A stretch of 64,000 bases of DNA from Acanthornis magna (GCA_036785705.1 JAWUZG010000332.1:2232001-2296000); one strand, 5' to 3'; counted from the first letter of the stretch, positions 54,901 through 63,149 are shown. The notes: a model not told the origin generated them from the sequence alone. Made by a program: numbers and translations.

Positions 54901-57900
54901 TGGAATATACAAAGCTAAAACATCTGGGTTTGGGCAGTGATTTTTGTCAGCCTTGCAAATTTCATGAAAGGGAGTCATCCTCTCCTGTTCCTTTTTCTTT
55001 GAACCTCTGGCTGTAATTTATCCCTGCTGCAGTAGCACTGTTCATACTTCTGGATTTATACACTGAAGCTGTAGTGAAACACTTGCTACTTACATTGAAA
55101 GCCCTAGACAATGCTAAAAAGGATTAACATCCAGCATTACTAGTGTTGAAATGGGATAAACAGGCAATTTTTGTCATTTTCCAAAATCAAGCAGTCCTGG
55201 ATTTTCACTCTGATTTCTTCTGACTGGTATGGTAGTTGTACATTTTAATATTACACTGAAACTGTGTTTTTGCTCTCCATAGGGTGGAGCACAAATTAGC
55301 CTTGCTGAAATATGTAGATCCGGAGAGAAATCAACCCGTTGGTATAACCTTCTTAGTTATAAATATCAGCAGAAGCAGAACAGGAAAAGTAAACAAGGAA
55401 ACAGCCACTCTGAAGTACCCTGCACTGAAAAAACAGTAAGAATAACTGCTTAAATCAAACAAATCTCTTCTACACAGTACTAGCAAGAGGGTTTGTGTGG
55501 CTGTTACAATAGAGGAGAAGTGAAGGCTGATGTGTTTGTATTTACAACTTGAACATGTTGTTAAATGCAATGAAATAAGTAACTGTTGATTCCAGATATG
55601 CCCTTGTCCTGGGCTAAATACTTCCAGAAATGTGCCCCTCAGGAAGCTAAGGGATGTGGTACATGGTGGGGTGATAGTGATGTGTGAGCTCCTGCCTTTC
55701 TGCCCACCAGGCACTTCCCATTGCTGGGCAAATGGAGATAGAGTTTGCACTTGCAGGGCACAGAAGGTGCCCAGCCTGGAGCTGCACACACGTGCTGGGG
55801 GAGCTGGGCCAGCTGTGCTCACGGGGCTGCACTGAGCTCTGGTGTGCAGTGGGGCAGGGGGCTGCTCTGGGGCTCTTCTCACCACAAAGGCTGGGCACTC
55901 TGCAGTCTGTGAGAGTCATTTCTTCACAAGAAGCCTCTTGCTCTCCTCAGGACTCTGTCTCAGCACTCCTAGAGCAGACAGCTGTTGAATTGGAAGCTGT
56001 GGAGAAGAAACTGGAGGAAAGCAGAAGCACTTTAACTAGTGGAGAGAGCTGGTAGGTGGCATCCACCATCTTGTTGTGATCAGAGCATTTGGGTGCAGAG
56101 GAGAAAGCAGATGATACTGAGCTGTGGGAGGCTGCTTCTTTCTCTGTTTTGAAAAATCCTGTTTCTTCTGTTCTGGAGGTTGTGCTTAGAAAATGAGAAC
56201 AAAGCTGATAAATGTTGAAAATCGTCAGTAGCACTATGCTAATTTTGTTATTTGTACAGTCTTCTATGGATGTCCTGAAAACTCCACTCTATGGTGCAAG
56301 GCTTTGCTTGCATTTTAATGTGGCTGTTCTTTATATGGTTCAGATTCAGATTTCCTTAAAGAAGTGCAACATTTGAAATAGAAAGCAAGCCTGACCAGTG
56401 GGATTTGTGGAGAAGCCTGCTGTGAGTTCAAAGGAGCTGAAAAGGGTGTTAAAACAATGCTTCAATTCTGTCCAGTAACACTTTTAAACTAAGATTAATG
56501 GCATCCTCTGAGCTCCCCTCAGGATGCACTCGCCTTAAGCTCAGACCACATGGCTGAACCCTCAGCTTGCATCTTTGGAAGCCAGATCACGATGAAGTTT
56601 TTGGCTGTAATGTTGTCTTCTGGTGCAGCTTCTCTCCTTCCTAAGCCTGTGTTTGTGTAATCTCAGTGGCTACAGGGCCTGCCAAGTACAACTGGCTGCC
56701 TTGGGGACATGTTTCTGTCCAGCAGCTTATAGGAGGTACCTCCTACTCCAGCACCAGAGTATGGTCCACAACAGGCCAGTTCAATAACAAAGCTGTTCCT
56801 TTCAGGCAAGATGAAGAGGTTCCTGATCTGGAAGAACAGGATGAGATCAGTGAAAATGAAGCAGAGGAGGAGGAAGAATTCTGTGCTGGAAAATCGCTGT
56901 GGGAAACAGAAGAAAGTCTGAATTCCCAGCTGCACACAGAAATAGCAGTTAAGGTACAGTCAAGGGCCTTTGGAACACAAAGATGTGTTAAGCTTCCCAT
57001 TGCTCAGCTGGCTGAGTTGTTCCTGAGCTGAGCAAGGCTACAGCAGTTATTTGAAAGTTTACCATTGATGACTACATGTTTATCTACCTGAGATTCCTGT
57101 AAATAACTCTATGTGACCATTTTGTCCCACAGTTAGTACAGCACCATTTCATGCCTTTTTTTGCTGCTGCTGAAAACTGTTTTCGTTAATGTGACAGTGG
57201 TTTTTTTTACCTTGTTTAATTCTGAATGTAGCTGTAGTCAAACAGAGGTGTGCTGTATACATCGATTTGGATCTTTGCTGCAGATGTACAGCAAGTAAAA
57301 TAATGGTCTTTAAAATCATCCCTGCTCTCTGTGGGATTGCCAGGTCACAGTGATGTGCTGGATCCACAGGCAAAGCCCATTGGAATAAATTGTGTTGTAC
57401 AGCAATGAGCAGATGCAGAGCCCTTGGGGAGCAATGCAGTTAATGCAGCAGAGCTCCAGCAGCCAAGTGTCAGGACACCCTGCATGAGAAAGGCTGGAGA
57501 TCATCTGGGTTTGAATGCAACAAGTGTAGACATCGCACAGGTCCCTGTCAGACAGCCCTGGGTGTGCCCTGGGCACGATGGAAAGTTGGCATTTACCCTG
57601 CACTGTGTGTCTTTCAGGTGGATAAAGAGACCAACACAGAGAGCCTTGCACAGTCCTCAACTGTAGTTCGTCCAAAAGACAAAAGAGCAGCAAATCCACC
57701 CCAAACTCAGTTTGTCAGGGGTAGCACCATCATCCGCTCAAAAACATTTTCACCAGGACCACAGAGTCAGTACGTGTGTCGGGTAAGGAAAATTAAATCC
57801 TCAGCTTTTAAGTGCTTGTTTTCACTCAGTCTGAATTTTTTACAGAAACCCAACAGTGCTTTCTTCTCTTCCCCTCTGACCTCAGAAGCTGCTCTGTCCT

Positions 57901-60900
57901 CACCTTGGAACTAGCAGTATTAAGCACAAACTTGTCAGATACATATGTGCACATATATTTGTGGTACATGCAGCTTGCTGAGATGCCCAAACTGACCTGG
58001 AAGGGCTGCTCTAAGACAGTGATGAATAAGCTGCATATTAAACAGTTTCCTGCTGCTTTAAGTGTTCTGTGCTAACTTGAACTGAGTGAGCTGTGCCCAC
58101 CTGATTTTAGATGAGGTGAACATAAAACCTTGATAGAATTGTAAAGGTAAGTGCCTGATAGTATCAGCAAAAAAACTGTGGAAACCTGAAAGTCAAAGTG
58201 TGCTTTGTCTGAAGGTAACTGAACAGGCCATGTGTTGGGTCAGATGTCACTTCCCCTGCTTTGAAATGTTTGTTCACAATTATTTCCTGAATTGAGGGTC
58301 AGAATAAACTATAAATACCTCCTCTTTTAAGTGGAATTGGCAACCAAGCCAGCACTGTCTTTTATCACACATGACCTGTCCCAAGTGGGCAGGCTCTTGA
58401 TACAGCTGAGCCAGATTTGCTGTGCAGGTTCTCTCTGGTTCAGAGGCAGTGCTCCCAGAGGAACAAACCTTCCTTAATCTGCAGCAGTGTCCTGTGCTTG
58501 GGTGGCACAGGTGCTGTGTCCCAGTACCTGCAGATCCCAATGCCTGTTCCCCTCCTTGCCCAGCTTTGAGAAGGGACATGAGAAGGGAATTGAACTCTTG
58601 AGCTTGAGCTGAGTTTTTTGTAAGGGTCTACAGACAATCACAAAAGAAGACAGGCTGGGTGTGTGTAACATGGCAGCTTTTCAGCTGATAAACCCAGGGG
58701 GACAGCTTTCAGGTAAACCTGCCTCTTCCACCACTAGCTTAAAATACAGGTTATAGAAAAACACAGATTAGAGAAAACAGAAATCTCTCATAAAATAGTC
58801 CCTTGGTTTACATATACTAGAAATTATTATTATTATTATTGTTATTATTATTATTATTATTATTACTATTCTATTGCTACTTAGAGCTTATTTTTCTGGG
58901 CTGTTTTGCCCAGCCTAGTTACTTGCACAGGAGGGGAGCAGTGGGGTAGAGTCCCATTTCATACCCTAACTTAGTGTCTCTCTTTCCTCACAGCCTATTC
59001 CCAAAAAGGGACAGAGTTCAAGGCTTGTGGCAGGATTTGGCTGTGCCAAGTGCATGTTCGGTACTCATACTGGGGTGACAGCTCTCTGTCTTTCACAAAA
59101 CTTCATAGTTCTGCTTACAACAACCTCTGGTCTTGCTTACAGTGTGTGGATGCACTGCTTGCATTTCTTTCATGACAAATTTGTGGTTTTCACCTTCCTT
59201 TTCAGCTGAATCGCAGTGATAGTGACAGTTCCACACTATCCAAAAAACCCCCCTTTGTTCGGAATGCAATGGAGAGACGAAGTGTCAGAGTGAAACGGGT
59301 AAGAACATCACCACTTTTTTTTTTTCTCTAGCACAGACACTTGCAAAAACCTGAAAACTGTTTCAAAGGAAAAATTTGCAAACATAAATCAGTTGCCACA
59401 TGCTTTCATTCACAACCTTTTCTTTGTGTGTGAGAAGCTCTCAAGGATTCTTTGATACATCAGAATGTGACAGGAATGTTTAAGCTGGAGCTCATTTAAA
59501 ACAATTAATTTAAGAAGATGGTTCCTGGTGTTTTCCATCTTCTCAAAGAAGTAGCATAAACAGTTTTGTTGTGTTCATTGTTACGACATTCTTAAGTATT
59601 TATAATAAATTTGAAGAGCTGGGAAAGAAGATGAGGAGAACAATGTCTCAGATGTTCAGGTGACCCTGTTGTAGTGATGCCATGGTACGCAATGAACCCC
59701 TGTGCCAGTTGTGATGGCAATCACTAAAATTCCCCCAGGATACTGACACTAAACTCCTAAGGAGATGGTTTTCTTAGGACAGCTTGTGTTTGAAACTAGC
59801 AGAAGGCAATATGTTACTGAAAAAAGCAGTCACAGGTGTTTCCTGCAGCACTGTGGATTCATCTGAAGTGGAGACATTAAACTTAGGAGGAAGGTATGCA
59901 AGCAAGACTTGTTTGATTTGGAGAAGCTGCCAAGGAAGAACTTGAGTGGAAGCACAGAAATCAAAACACTTACCTATAAGACTTCCTTGAGTTTGTGGTA
60001 TCTGTCTTGAGACATGCTGGAAAGCAGGATCAAGAGAGATGGTTTGCGTGAAGAGAAGCACTGGAAAGATGGGTCTCATGTGTTCGGCACTTCCTGGGTG
60101 GAGTGGTTGGGACAGTTCTGCTCAGTGTGTTCATACACCGCTTCTTTTCCAGCCTTCAATCAAGTCCTTCGGCACAGAGCGCCTGATCCGCACCTCGCTG
60201 GACCTGGAGCTGGACCTGCAGGCTTCAAAAACCTGGCACGACCAGCTGGTCCAGGAGATCTCAGTGCTGAGGGAACTGAAGGAACAGTTGGAACAAGCTC
60301 AAAGTCAGGGTGAAAAGGAGTTGCCGCAGTGGGTGAAGGACGATGAGAGGTTTCGACTGCTGCTGAGGCTTGTGGAGAAACGAGTGAGTAATACCTGCCT
60401 TGGGATTTTGTTCCACTTGTTGGAGAAATGTGATTTTGGAAACTGGGTTATTTGGACAGTTAGGAAGTGAAGCCTCAGCACTGTTGGTCACTCTAGACAA
60501 GATGTGGCTCCATCAAGCTGTTAGCCTGAGCCCCTGCATTTACCAGCACTGACATTTCCTGCCCTAGCAGAGGTGCAAATACGAGAAGTCACAAATGCCA
60601 TCTGTTCTGCCAAGTGTGGCCTCCCAGTCTGCAGGAGGTGTGGTGTGTGGTGGTTGGCACTTACCTTACTCTGCATCACACCATCCCCTGTGTACAGGAC
60701 TCCCTCTCAGCCTCTGGGATTTCTCAGGCACCTCTGCTGGCACCAGGCAGAGACCAAGGTATGGTGGCACCAGGTGGAGGAGGGAGTTGGTGTGAGCTGC
60801 TCTTTGGGGTGCAGTGTGTGCTGATCTTCTGCCTTAAAAGATCTATCAAGAAGATACACAAAGAGAGACTTGGCAGGAGCCATTATTCTTACCACAGGCT

Positions 60901-61780
60901 GGAAGGAGACCTTACAAAAAGCTCTCTCCATTAGAAGTTAGTTGACAAGCTTCAGTTTAGCTTCTGTGGCTAGTGATTTCCAGAGTCAACAATTTCCAAA
61001 CCCCTCAGACCTGCAGCTGAAATACTGCTGTGTTTGGAGATTAGTTAGGATAATTCTTCCTGGAAACACGAACAACTCTTTTCCATTATTCATTTAGGTG
61101 CAAAATCCAGAGCACAAGTGTGAGCTCAAGGCTGATAAAATGATGAGAGCTGCTGCCAAGGATGTCCACAGGCTGCGAGGACAGAGTCGGAAGGAGCCTT
61201 TGGAAGTACAGTCATTCAGGTAATTACAGGTAAAGGGGAGGAAAAACTGACTGCTACCATGATTTTTCTGTGGATGACTGAGATGCTGATTAACACTAAT
61301 CTCTGCAGAAGTAGTTAACTGTTCTGCATAAATAAAAATTTCTGTATTTTCATATCAAAGTATAAGGTCTGAGAGGGAAATTAGTTGCAGCACTGCACAT
61401 GATCAAAGCAACCAGCAGCTCTCCAAGTCATTCCCCACCTTGCAACAAATTCTTTAACACAGAAAACCTTTTCTTCCCTAAGCAACACACCCAGAAAGGA
61501 AAAAGCCCCAAGCCTTTCTTACCTTTTGCTAAGGTGTCAGTGTTGTGGGTTTAACTGTAGCCTCATGTCCGATAAGTAAATCAAAGGTGTACGTTGTGAG
61601 AGGATGTACATCTGATCCTTGTAGGGACAGCTGGTGGGATAAATTCTCATGTGGATGGTGGATATTTCTGGCAAGATTTCTGTTGCATTAACAACTGATC
61701 GTCTCTTTTTCAGAGAGAAAATGGCATTTTTCACACGCCCAAGAATAAACATCCCAACACTCTCTGCAGACGATGTGTGA
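27817..61780 (+). CDS. WWC1: WWC1 (KIBRA) gene, coding exons 2-23
   Basis: This is the spliced coding region of KIBRA, a cytoplasmic WW and C2 domain scaffold. The family activates LATS1/2 in the Hippo pathway together with Merlin, and binds atypical PKC, PATJ and dendrin. Joining the 22 exons listed separately gives one open frame of 3,253 nt including the stop, about 1,083 codons, with every donor GT, every acceptor AG and all phases compatible. The product matches human KIBRA (1,113-1,119 aa) along its whole length from the residues just after the first WW domain. The initiator and first WW domain lie on an exon upstream of the window. Exon numbers assume one missing exon, as in the 23-exon human gene. 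Introns not listed separately (4-7, 13-18, 20-22) are 320-1,037 bp and hold nothing I can name. WWC2 and WWC3 are excluded because the diagnostic segments ([31 protein letters not shown]) are KIBRA-like. Confidence 0.97.
27927..32364 (+). other. WWC1: WWC1 intron 2 (4.4 kb)
   Basis: No exon or named repeat is seen. A polypyrimidine run followed by CCCCCAG near 28800-28816 looks like an acceptor, but only stop-rich sequence follows, so I do not call an exon there. Confidence 0.85.
32365..32568 (+). CDS. WWC1: WWC1 exon 3: end of WW2 and start of coiled coil 1
   Basis: The acceptor follows CCCCAAG and the donor is GTGAGT. It starts [20 protein letters not shown] and continues through an [19 protein letters not shown] helix. 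In WW2 the usual second Trp is Ile (TQIEDP), a substitution also found in human KIBRA, so this second WW fold is thought to be less stable alone. After the WW domain comes a charged heptad-patterned helix, the start of the N-terminal coiled coil used in WWC dimerisation. It ends in the linker [10 protein letters not shown]. Confidence 0.97.
32569..34251 (+). other. WWC1: WWC1 intron 3 (1.7 kb)
   Basis: There is no repeat or exon I can support. An open frame of 138 codons at 32920-33336 is Cys- and aromatic-rich, resembles no family I know, and is treated as chance. Confidence 0.85.
34252..34328 (+). CDS. WWC1: WWC1 exon 4: serine-rich hinge
   Basis: The acceptor is TTCCAG and the donor GTGAGT. 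It encodes [20 protein letters not shown] followed by ATTKSR, a short serine hinge and then a helix. [13 protein letters not shown] is a WWC family signature, and this version is the KIBRA type. Confidence 0.96.
35233..35312 (+). CDS. WWC1: WWC1 exon 5: coiled coil 1
   Basis: The acceptor is CTGCAG and the donor GTAAGT. It encodes [20 protein letters not shown] and then GFQTLK, a continuous amphipathic helix with Leu/Met/Val at heptad core positions. It is in phase with exons 4 and 6. Confidence 0.96.
36214..36343 (+). CDS. WWC1: WWC1 exon 6: coiled coil 1
   Basis: The acceptor is TCTACAG and the donor GTATTG, which is weaker than its neighbours. It encodes [20 protein letters not shown], then [20 protein letters not shown] and [12 protein letters not shown] is shared by all WWC proteins. 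Exon 7 follows after a short 344-bp intron. Confidence 0.96.
36688..36834 (+). CDS. WWC1: WWC1 exon 7: linker between coiled coils
   Basis: The acceptor is GTTTTAG and the donor GTGAGT; it is phase 0 on both sides. It encodes [20 protein letters not shown], then a serine-rich stretch and [13 protein letters not shown]. The DVSSQTD segment matches human KIBRA. Because the exon is 49 codons long and phase 0 at both ends, skipping it would preserve the frame. Confidence 0.96.
37872..37945 (+). CDS. WWC1: WWC1 exon 8: start of coiled coil 2
   Basis: The acceptor is TCTCAG and the donor GTAATT. It encodes [20 protein letters not shown] followed by [19 protein letters not shown] is strongly conserved in WWC1-3. 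It is the entry to the second coiled coil. Confidence 0.96.
37946..42083 (+). other. WWC1: WWC1 intron 8 (4.1 kb)
   Basis: No named repeat is seen. An open frame at 40648-41070 has a charged, protein-like second half (see findings) but no clear exon boundaries or homologue that I recognise. The intron ends in a 13-T run within a strong polypyrimidine tract. Confidence 0.8.
42084..42326 (+). CDS. WWC1: WWC1 exon 9: coiled coil 2
   Basis: A T-rich tract precedes the acceptor CTGCAG, and the donor is GTAGGT. It encodes [20 protein letters not shown], then [20 protein letters not shown] and a Glu/Arg-rich helix ending in [16 protein letters not shown] and [11 protein letters not shown] are family hallmarks. 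The human memory-associated SNP of KIBRA is reported in the intron that follows the homologous exon, but nothing about it can be read from this sequence. Confidence 0.97.
42327..43788 (+). other. WWC1: WWC1 intron 9 (1.5 kb)
   Basis: This is unique intronic sequence with no repeat or exon recognised. Confidence 0.85.
43789..43878 (+). CDS. WWC1: WWC1 exon 10: end of coiled coil 2
   Basis: The acceptor is CACTTAG and the donor GTAGGT. It encodes [20 protein letters not shown] and then VAMLHTQLK, an amphipathic helix that closes the second coiled coil. Confidence 0.96.
43879..46171 (+). other. WWC1: WWC1 intron 10 (2.3 kb)
   Basis: This is AT-rich intronic sequence with no repeat or exon recognised. 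Confidence 0.85.
46172..46719 (+). CDS. WWC1: WWC1 exon 11: serine-rich phospho-regulated linker
   Basis: This is the largest exon. The acceptor is CCTTCAG and the donor GTATGG. It encodes a Ser-rich stretch ([17 protein letters not shown]), FTDLYYEH, then three LEQ units (46305-46334), [20 protein letters not shown], and a proline-directed serine cluster ([20 protein letters not shown]). The human counterpart of that cluster is phosphorylated by mitotic kinases (Aurora, CDK1). The [12 protein letters not shown] block is nearly invariant in KIBRA. Human KIBRA has DPFEQLDSELQSK where this protein has [19 protein letters not shown] second possible donor lies 5 nt downstream (GTAAGA at 46725) and would shift the frame. 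Confidence 0.97.
46305..46334 (+). repeat. in-frame 9-bp coding repeat (LEQ x3)
   Basis: After CTG, GAGCAGTTG occurs three times in a row (46308-46316, 46317-46325, 46326-46334) with no mismatch. It gives Leu-Glu-Gln three times within exon 11 of WWC1. Identical units suggest recent slippage. Confidence 0.95.
46720..51275 (+). other. WWC1: WWC1 intron 11 (4.6 kb)
   Basis: This is the longest intron that lies wholly inside the window. It holds an A/C-rich, T-poor block at 49896-49965 and otherwise no recognised element. Confidence 0.85.
49896..49965. repeat. A/C-rich low-complexity block
   Basis: About 70 bp are almost devoid of T on the + strand, with repeated CAAAAAAAC-like and CAAACCT-like words. 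It could be a degenerate tail of a retroposon. No body was recognised. Confidence 0.7.
51276..51384 (+). CDS. WWC1: WWC1 exon 12: conserved pre-C2 segment
   Basis: The acceptor is TGACAG and the donor GTAGAC. It encodes [20 protein letters not shown], then [35 protein letters not shown] is one of the most invariant blocks in WWC1 and WWC2 and leads into the C2 domain. Confidence 0.97.
51385..53111 (+). other. WWC1: WWC1 intron 12 (1.7 kb)
   Basis: The intron holds a 17-T run at 52870-52886. No repeat family or exon was recognised. Confidence 0.85.
53112..53192 (+). CDS. WWC1: WWC1 exon 13: first C2 strand
   Basis: The acceptor is TTTCAG and the donor GTAAGT. It encodes [20 protein letters not shown] and then KVQIAM. 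The acidic VFDSDD segment precedes the first beta strand of the C2 domain. The following intron is only 320 bp. Confidence 0.95.
53513..53599 (+). CDS. WWC1: WWC1 exon 14: C2 domain
   Basis: The acceptor is AATTCAG and the donor GTAAGT. It encodes [20 protein letters not shown] and then LLLQQDQK, a C2 beta strand and loop. KQFAIL.IQLSN matches KIBRA. The KIBRA C2 domain binds phosphoinositides with atypical calcium-site chemistry. Confidence 0.96.
54331..54523 (+). CDS. WWC1: WWC1 exon 15: C2 domain core
   Basis: The acceptor is TCCACAG and the donor GTGAGT. It encodes [20 protein letters not shown], then [20 protein letters not shown] and [16 protein letters not shown]. The VSIS stretch aligns with human VSMS, where M734I and S735A are known human variants. 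This gene has Ile (54443-54445) followed by Ser. Confidence 0.97.
55283..55435 (+). CDS. WWC1: WWC1 exon 16: end of C2 domain
   Basis: The acceptor is CCATAG and the donor GTAAGA. It encodes [20 protein letters not shown] and YNLLSYKY, which is the last C2 strands, then a Lys/Gln-rich tail ([10 protein letters not shown]) that diverges from human. It is 51 codons with phase 0 at both ends. Confidence 0.96.
55951..56051 (+). CDS. WWC1: WWC1 exon 17: post-C2 helix
   Basis: The acceptor is CCTCAG and the donor GTAGGT. It encodes [20 protein letters not shown] and then [26 protein letters not shown] is identical to human. The segment after it is lengthened and altered. Confidence 0.96.
56806..56953 (+). 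CDS. WWC1: WWC1 exon 18: glutamate-rich segment
   Basis: The acceptor is TTTCAG and the donor GTACAG. It encodes [20 protein letters not shown], a run of Glu, then [20 protein letters not shown] and IAVK. Only SENEA and the acidic run are readily aligned with human, so this is the fastest-evolving part of the protein. The human acidic stretch is longer. Confidence 0.93.
57618..57782 (+). CDS. WWC1: WWC1 exon 19: RSK/CDK1 target segment
   Basis: The acceptor is TTTCAG and the donor GTAAGG; it is phase 0 on both sides (55 codons). It encodes [20 protein letters not shown], then [20 protein letters not shown] and CR. The RSKTFSP motif contains the equivalents of human Thr929 (RSK site) and Ser931 (CDK1 site), both retained. 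Confidence 0.97.
57783..59205 (+). other. WWC1: WWC1 intron 19 (1.4 kb)
   Basis: The intron contains the ATT microsatellite at 58822-58870. Nothing else was recognised. Confidence 0.85.
58822..58870. repeat. (ATT)n microsatellite
   Basis: About 16 ATT units in intron 19 with one GTT and one ACT interruption. It is probably length-polymorphic. Confidence 0.95.
59206..59298 (+). CDS. WWC1: WWC1 exon 20: atypical PKC binding region
   Basis: The acceptor is TTTCAG and the donor GTAAGA; it is phase 0 on both sides (31 codons). It encodes [20 protein letters not shown] and [11 protein letters not shown]. The NRSDS segment holds the equivalent of human Ser947 (RSK site). The basic FVRN..ERRSVR stretch belongs to the mapped atypical-PKC binding region. 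Human NSLERR is NAMERR here. Confidence 0.97.
60153..60383 (+). CDS. WWC1: WWC1 exon 21: aPKC sites and C-terminal helix
   Basis: The acceptor is TTCCAG and the donor GTGAGT; it is phase 0 on both sides (77 codons). It encodes [20 protein letters not shown], then a long helix with [16 protein letters not shown] and [20 protein letters not shown]. Human PSSVKS, with the PKC-zeta sites Ser975 and Ser978, is one residue shorter here (PSIKS), but both acceptor serines can still be aligned. Confidence 0.97.
61098..61219 (+). CDS. WWC1: WWC1 exon 22: conserved basic C-terminal segment
   Basis: The acceptor is ATTTAG and the donor GTAATT. It encodes [20 protein letters not shown], then [38 protein letters not shown] is nearly identical in human KIBRA. 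Confidence 0.97.
61714..61780 (+). CDS. WWC1: WWC1 exon 23: C-terminus with PDZ ligand, stop codon
   Basis: The acceptor is TTTCAG. It encodes [20 protein letters not shown] and a final V, then TGA at 61778-61780. The last four residues ADDV form the PDZ-binding ligand known to bind PATJ in human. The MAFFTRPR motif is invariant in WWC proteins. Confidence 0.98.
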
Positions 61781-62104
61781 TCACCATAAAGTATTTGCTT
61801 TCTGGACAATTGGACAAATGCAGTTTGGGTTTTGAAGTTATTTATGTGGTATTATGAAGGTACCAAGGCATTTGTATATTAGAGCTTTTGTCAGTATGTG
61901 GATGTTTTGAAGATTTTTAGGTTAAAGTTATATCATCACAGAAACCAGCATTAAAGTGACAAGATTGTATAGTTTGTATATTTAGGAATGTATTTTTGGG
62001 AAATAGAATTTTAAATAAGAACAAATGCAGCGTAAGGTGCTGTTATTCTTAAATAATGCTGTTTAGACTTTTTGTACAGCTCTACCTTTTAGAGGTTTTA
62101 CTGC

Positions 62105-62115
62105 AATAAAATAAA
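62105..62115 (+). promoter_or_regulatory. proximal polyadenylation signal (overlapping AATAAA pair)
   Basis: Two AATAAA hexamers overlap by one base (62105-62110 and 62110-62115), 325 nt after the WWC1 stop codon. A GT-containing stretch (GATGTTCTGC) lies some 30 nt downstream, fitting a cleavage site. Confidence 0.8.
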
Positions 62116-62434
62116 TTTGAAGGAACCTCACCCCTACCTTCTATGATGTTCTGCATCGGACTCTCCTCTGAGTGATGTATTTTGTACCCTGTGGGGAATG
62201 CAGGGAGCCAGCTGGGACTCCCAAGTGCTGTGAACGAATTCTCTGTGAGCTGTGAAGCATTTGTGTTTCCTGCCAGGTCATAAAAGTAGGTGTGAAGTTC
62301 AGAATACTTGCACTTTTAACATTTGTACTGCAGCTCATGTCTGTAATGGGTCTGTTAAGGTAATGTGGGGAGCCCATTGAAACCACTGCTGTGGGAGGAG
62401 GGCTGCAGGTTTAAAGTCCATTTTAGGTTTTTCC

Positions 62435-62440
62435 AATAAA
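62435..62440 (+). promoter_or_regulatory. distal polyadenylation signal AATAAA
   Basis: CCAATAAAGTGACC is followed by a T-rich stretch with TTTTTGTCCTGTGTG. This is a plausible alternative end for WWC1 transcripts, 330 nt beyond the first. Confidence 0.65.
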
Positions 62441-62600
62441 GTGACCTTTCTGGACAAACCTGCCTTTTCCTTTTTGTCCTGTGTGAATCTTCTCATCCCT
62501 TGGCACCTAAATTGAGGGAGGTTCTTTCCTGTCACCATCTGGAAGCATACAGCTTTTCACAAGTCACATGAGACGCTGTAACTGACACATTTTATGTAAT

Positions 62601-62861
62601 TTTGGAATATCTGGGGTGGAAGGAACCCACAGGGATTATCCAGTCCAGCTCCTGGCCCTGCACAGACACCCCGGCAGTCCCACCCTGCGCATCCCTGAGC
62701 GCAGTCTCCAAACACTCCCGGAGCTGTGGCAGCCTCGGGGCCGTGCCCATTCCCTGGGGAGCCTGGGCAGTGCCCAGCACCCTCTGGGGGGAGAACCTTT
62801 CCCTGATATCCAACCTAAACCTCCCTGGCCCAGCTCCAGCCGTTCCCTTGAGTCCTGTCAC
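62601..62861 (-). mobile_element. CR1 LINE fragment, antisense, 5'-truncated
   Basis: Read on the - strand this begins near 62861 with GTGACAGGACT, passes through CCAGGGAGGTTTAGGTTGG, a GATATCAGG block and an AGAGGGTGCTGGGCACTGCC block, and ends near 62601 with CAGATATTCC. It is the same subfamily as the copy at 25500-25802 but in the opposite orientation. No coding part of the element remains. It sits in the short gap between the WWC1 poly(A) sites and the RARS1 CpG island, and it generates a spurious long open frame on the + strand. Confidence 0.88.
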
Positions 62862-63051
62862 CTGCTGGTTTTCCTCCCTCCTTGTGCATTCCCTGTGCCC
62901 ACTTTGTACCGCCTGCTGGGGATGGGACATTTCACCTGTGAGAGGGCTGGCTGGTGACACTGAACGAGAGTGGGGGAGGTGCGGGGGTGCCCTCCTCCCT
63001 CTTCATCTTCCCCATCTCTTTCCGTCCCTCTTCCCGTCGCTGCGCTTTGCG

Positions 63052-63139
63052 TTCTCCTTCCTTTTTCCCTTTTCCTTTTCCCTTTTTTCCCTTTCCCTTC
63101 CCCCTTCCCTCTCCGCTCTCTCTTTTCCCGTCCCTTCCC
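63052..63139 (+). repeat. long polypyrimidine tract upstream of RARS1
   Basis: Bases 63052-63114 are 63 consecutive C/T. With only two G interruptions (63115 and 63130) the tract continues to 63139. It is built from CCCTTTT-like words with mirror symmetry. It lies about 160-250 bp before the RARS1 start codon. Such tracts can form triplex DNA and are often nucleosome-poor at promoters. Confidence 0.9.
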
Positions 63140-63149
63140 GCTGTAGGTT

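Larger units (their letters stand above)
61781..62460 (+). other. WWC1: WWC1 3' untranslated region
   Basis: AT-rich sequence follows the stop codon and contains two canonical polyadenylation hexamer sites. The proximal end would be near 62130 and the distal end near 62455-62460. No transcript evidence is available, so the exact ends are inferred. Confidence 0.8.

Noticed and set aside
55331..55885. 184-codon - strand open frame
   Set aside because: It is the antisense shadow of WWC1 exon 16 and intron 16.
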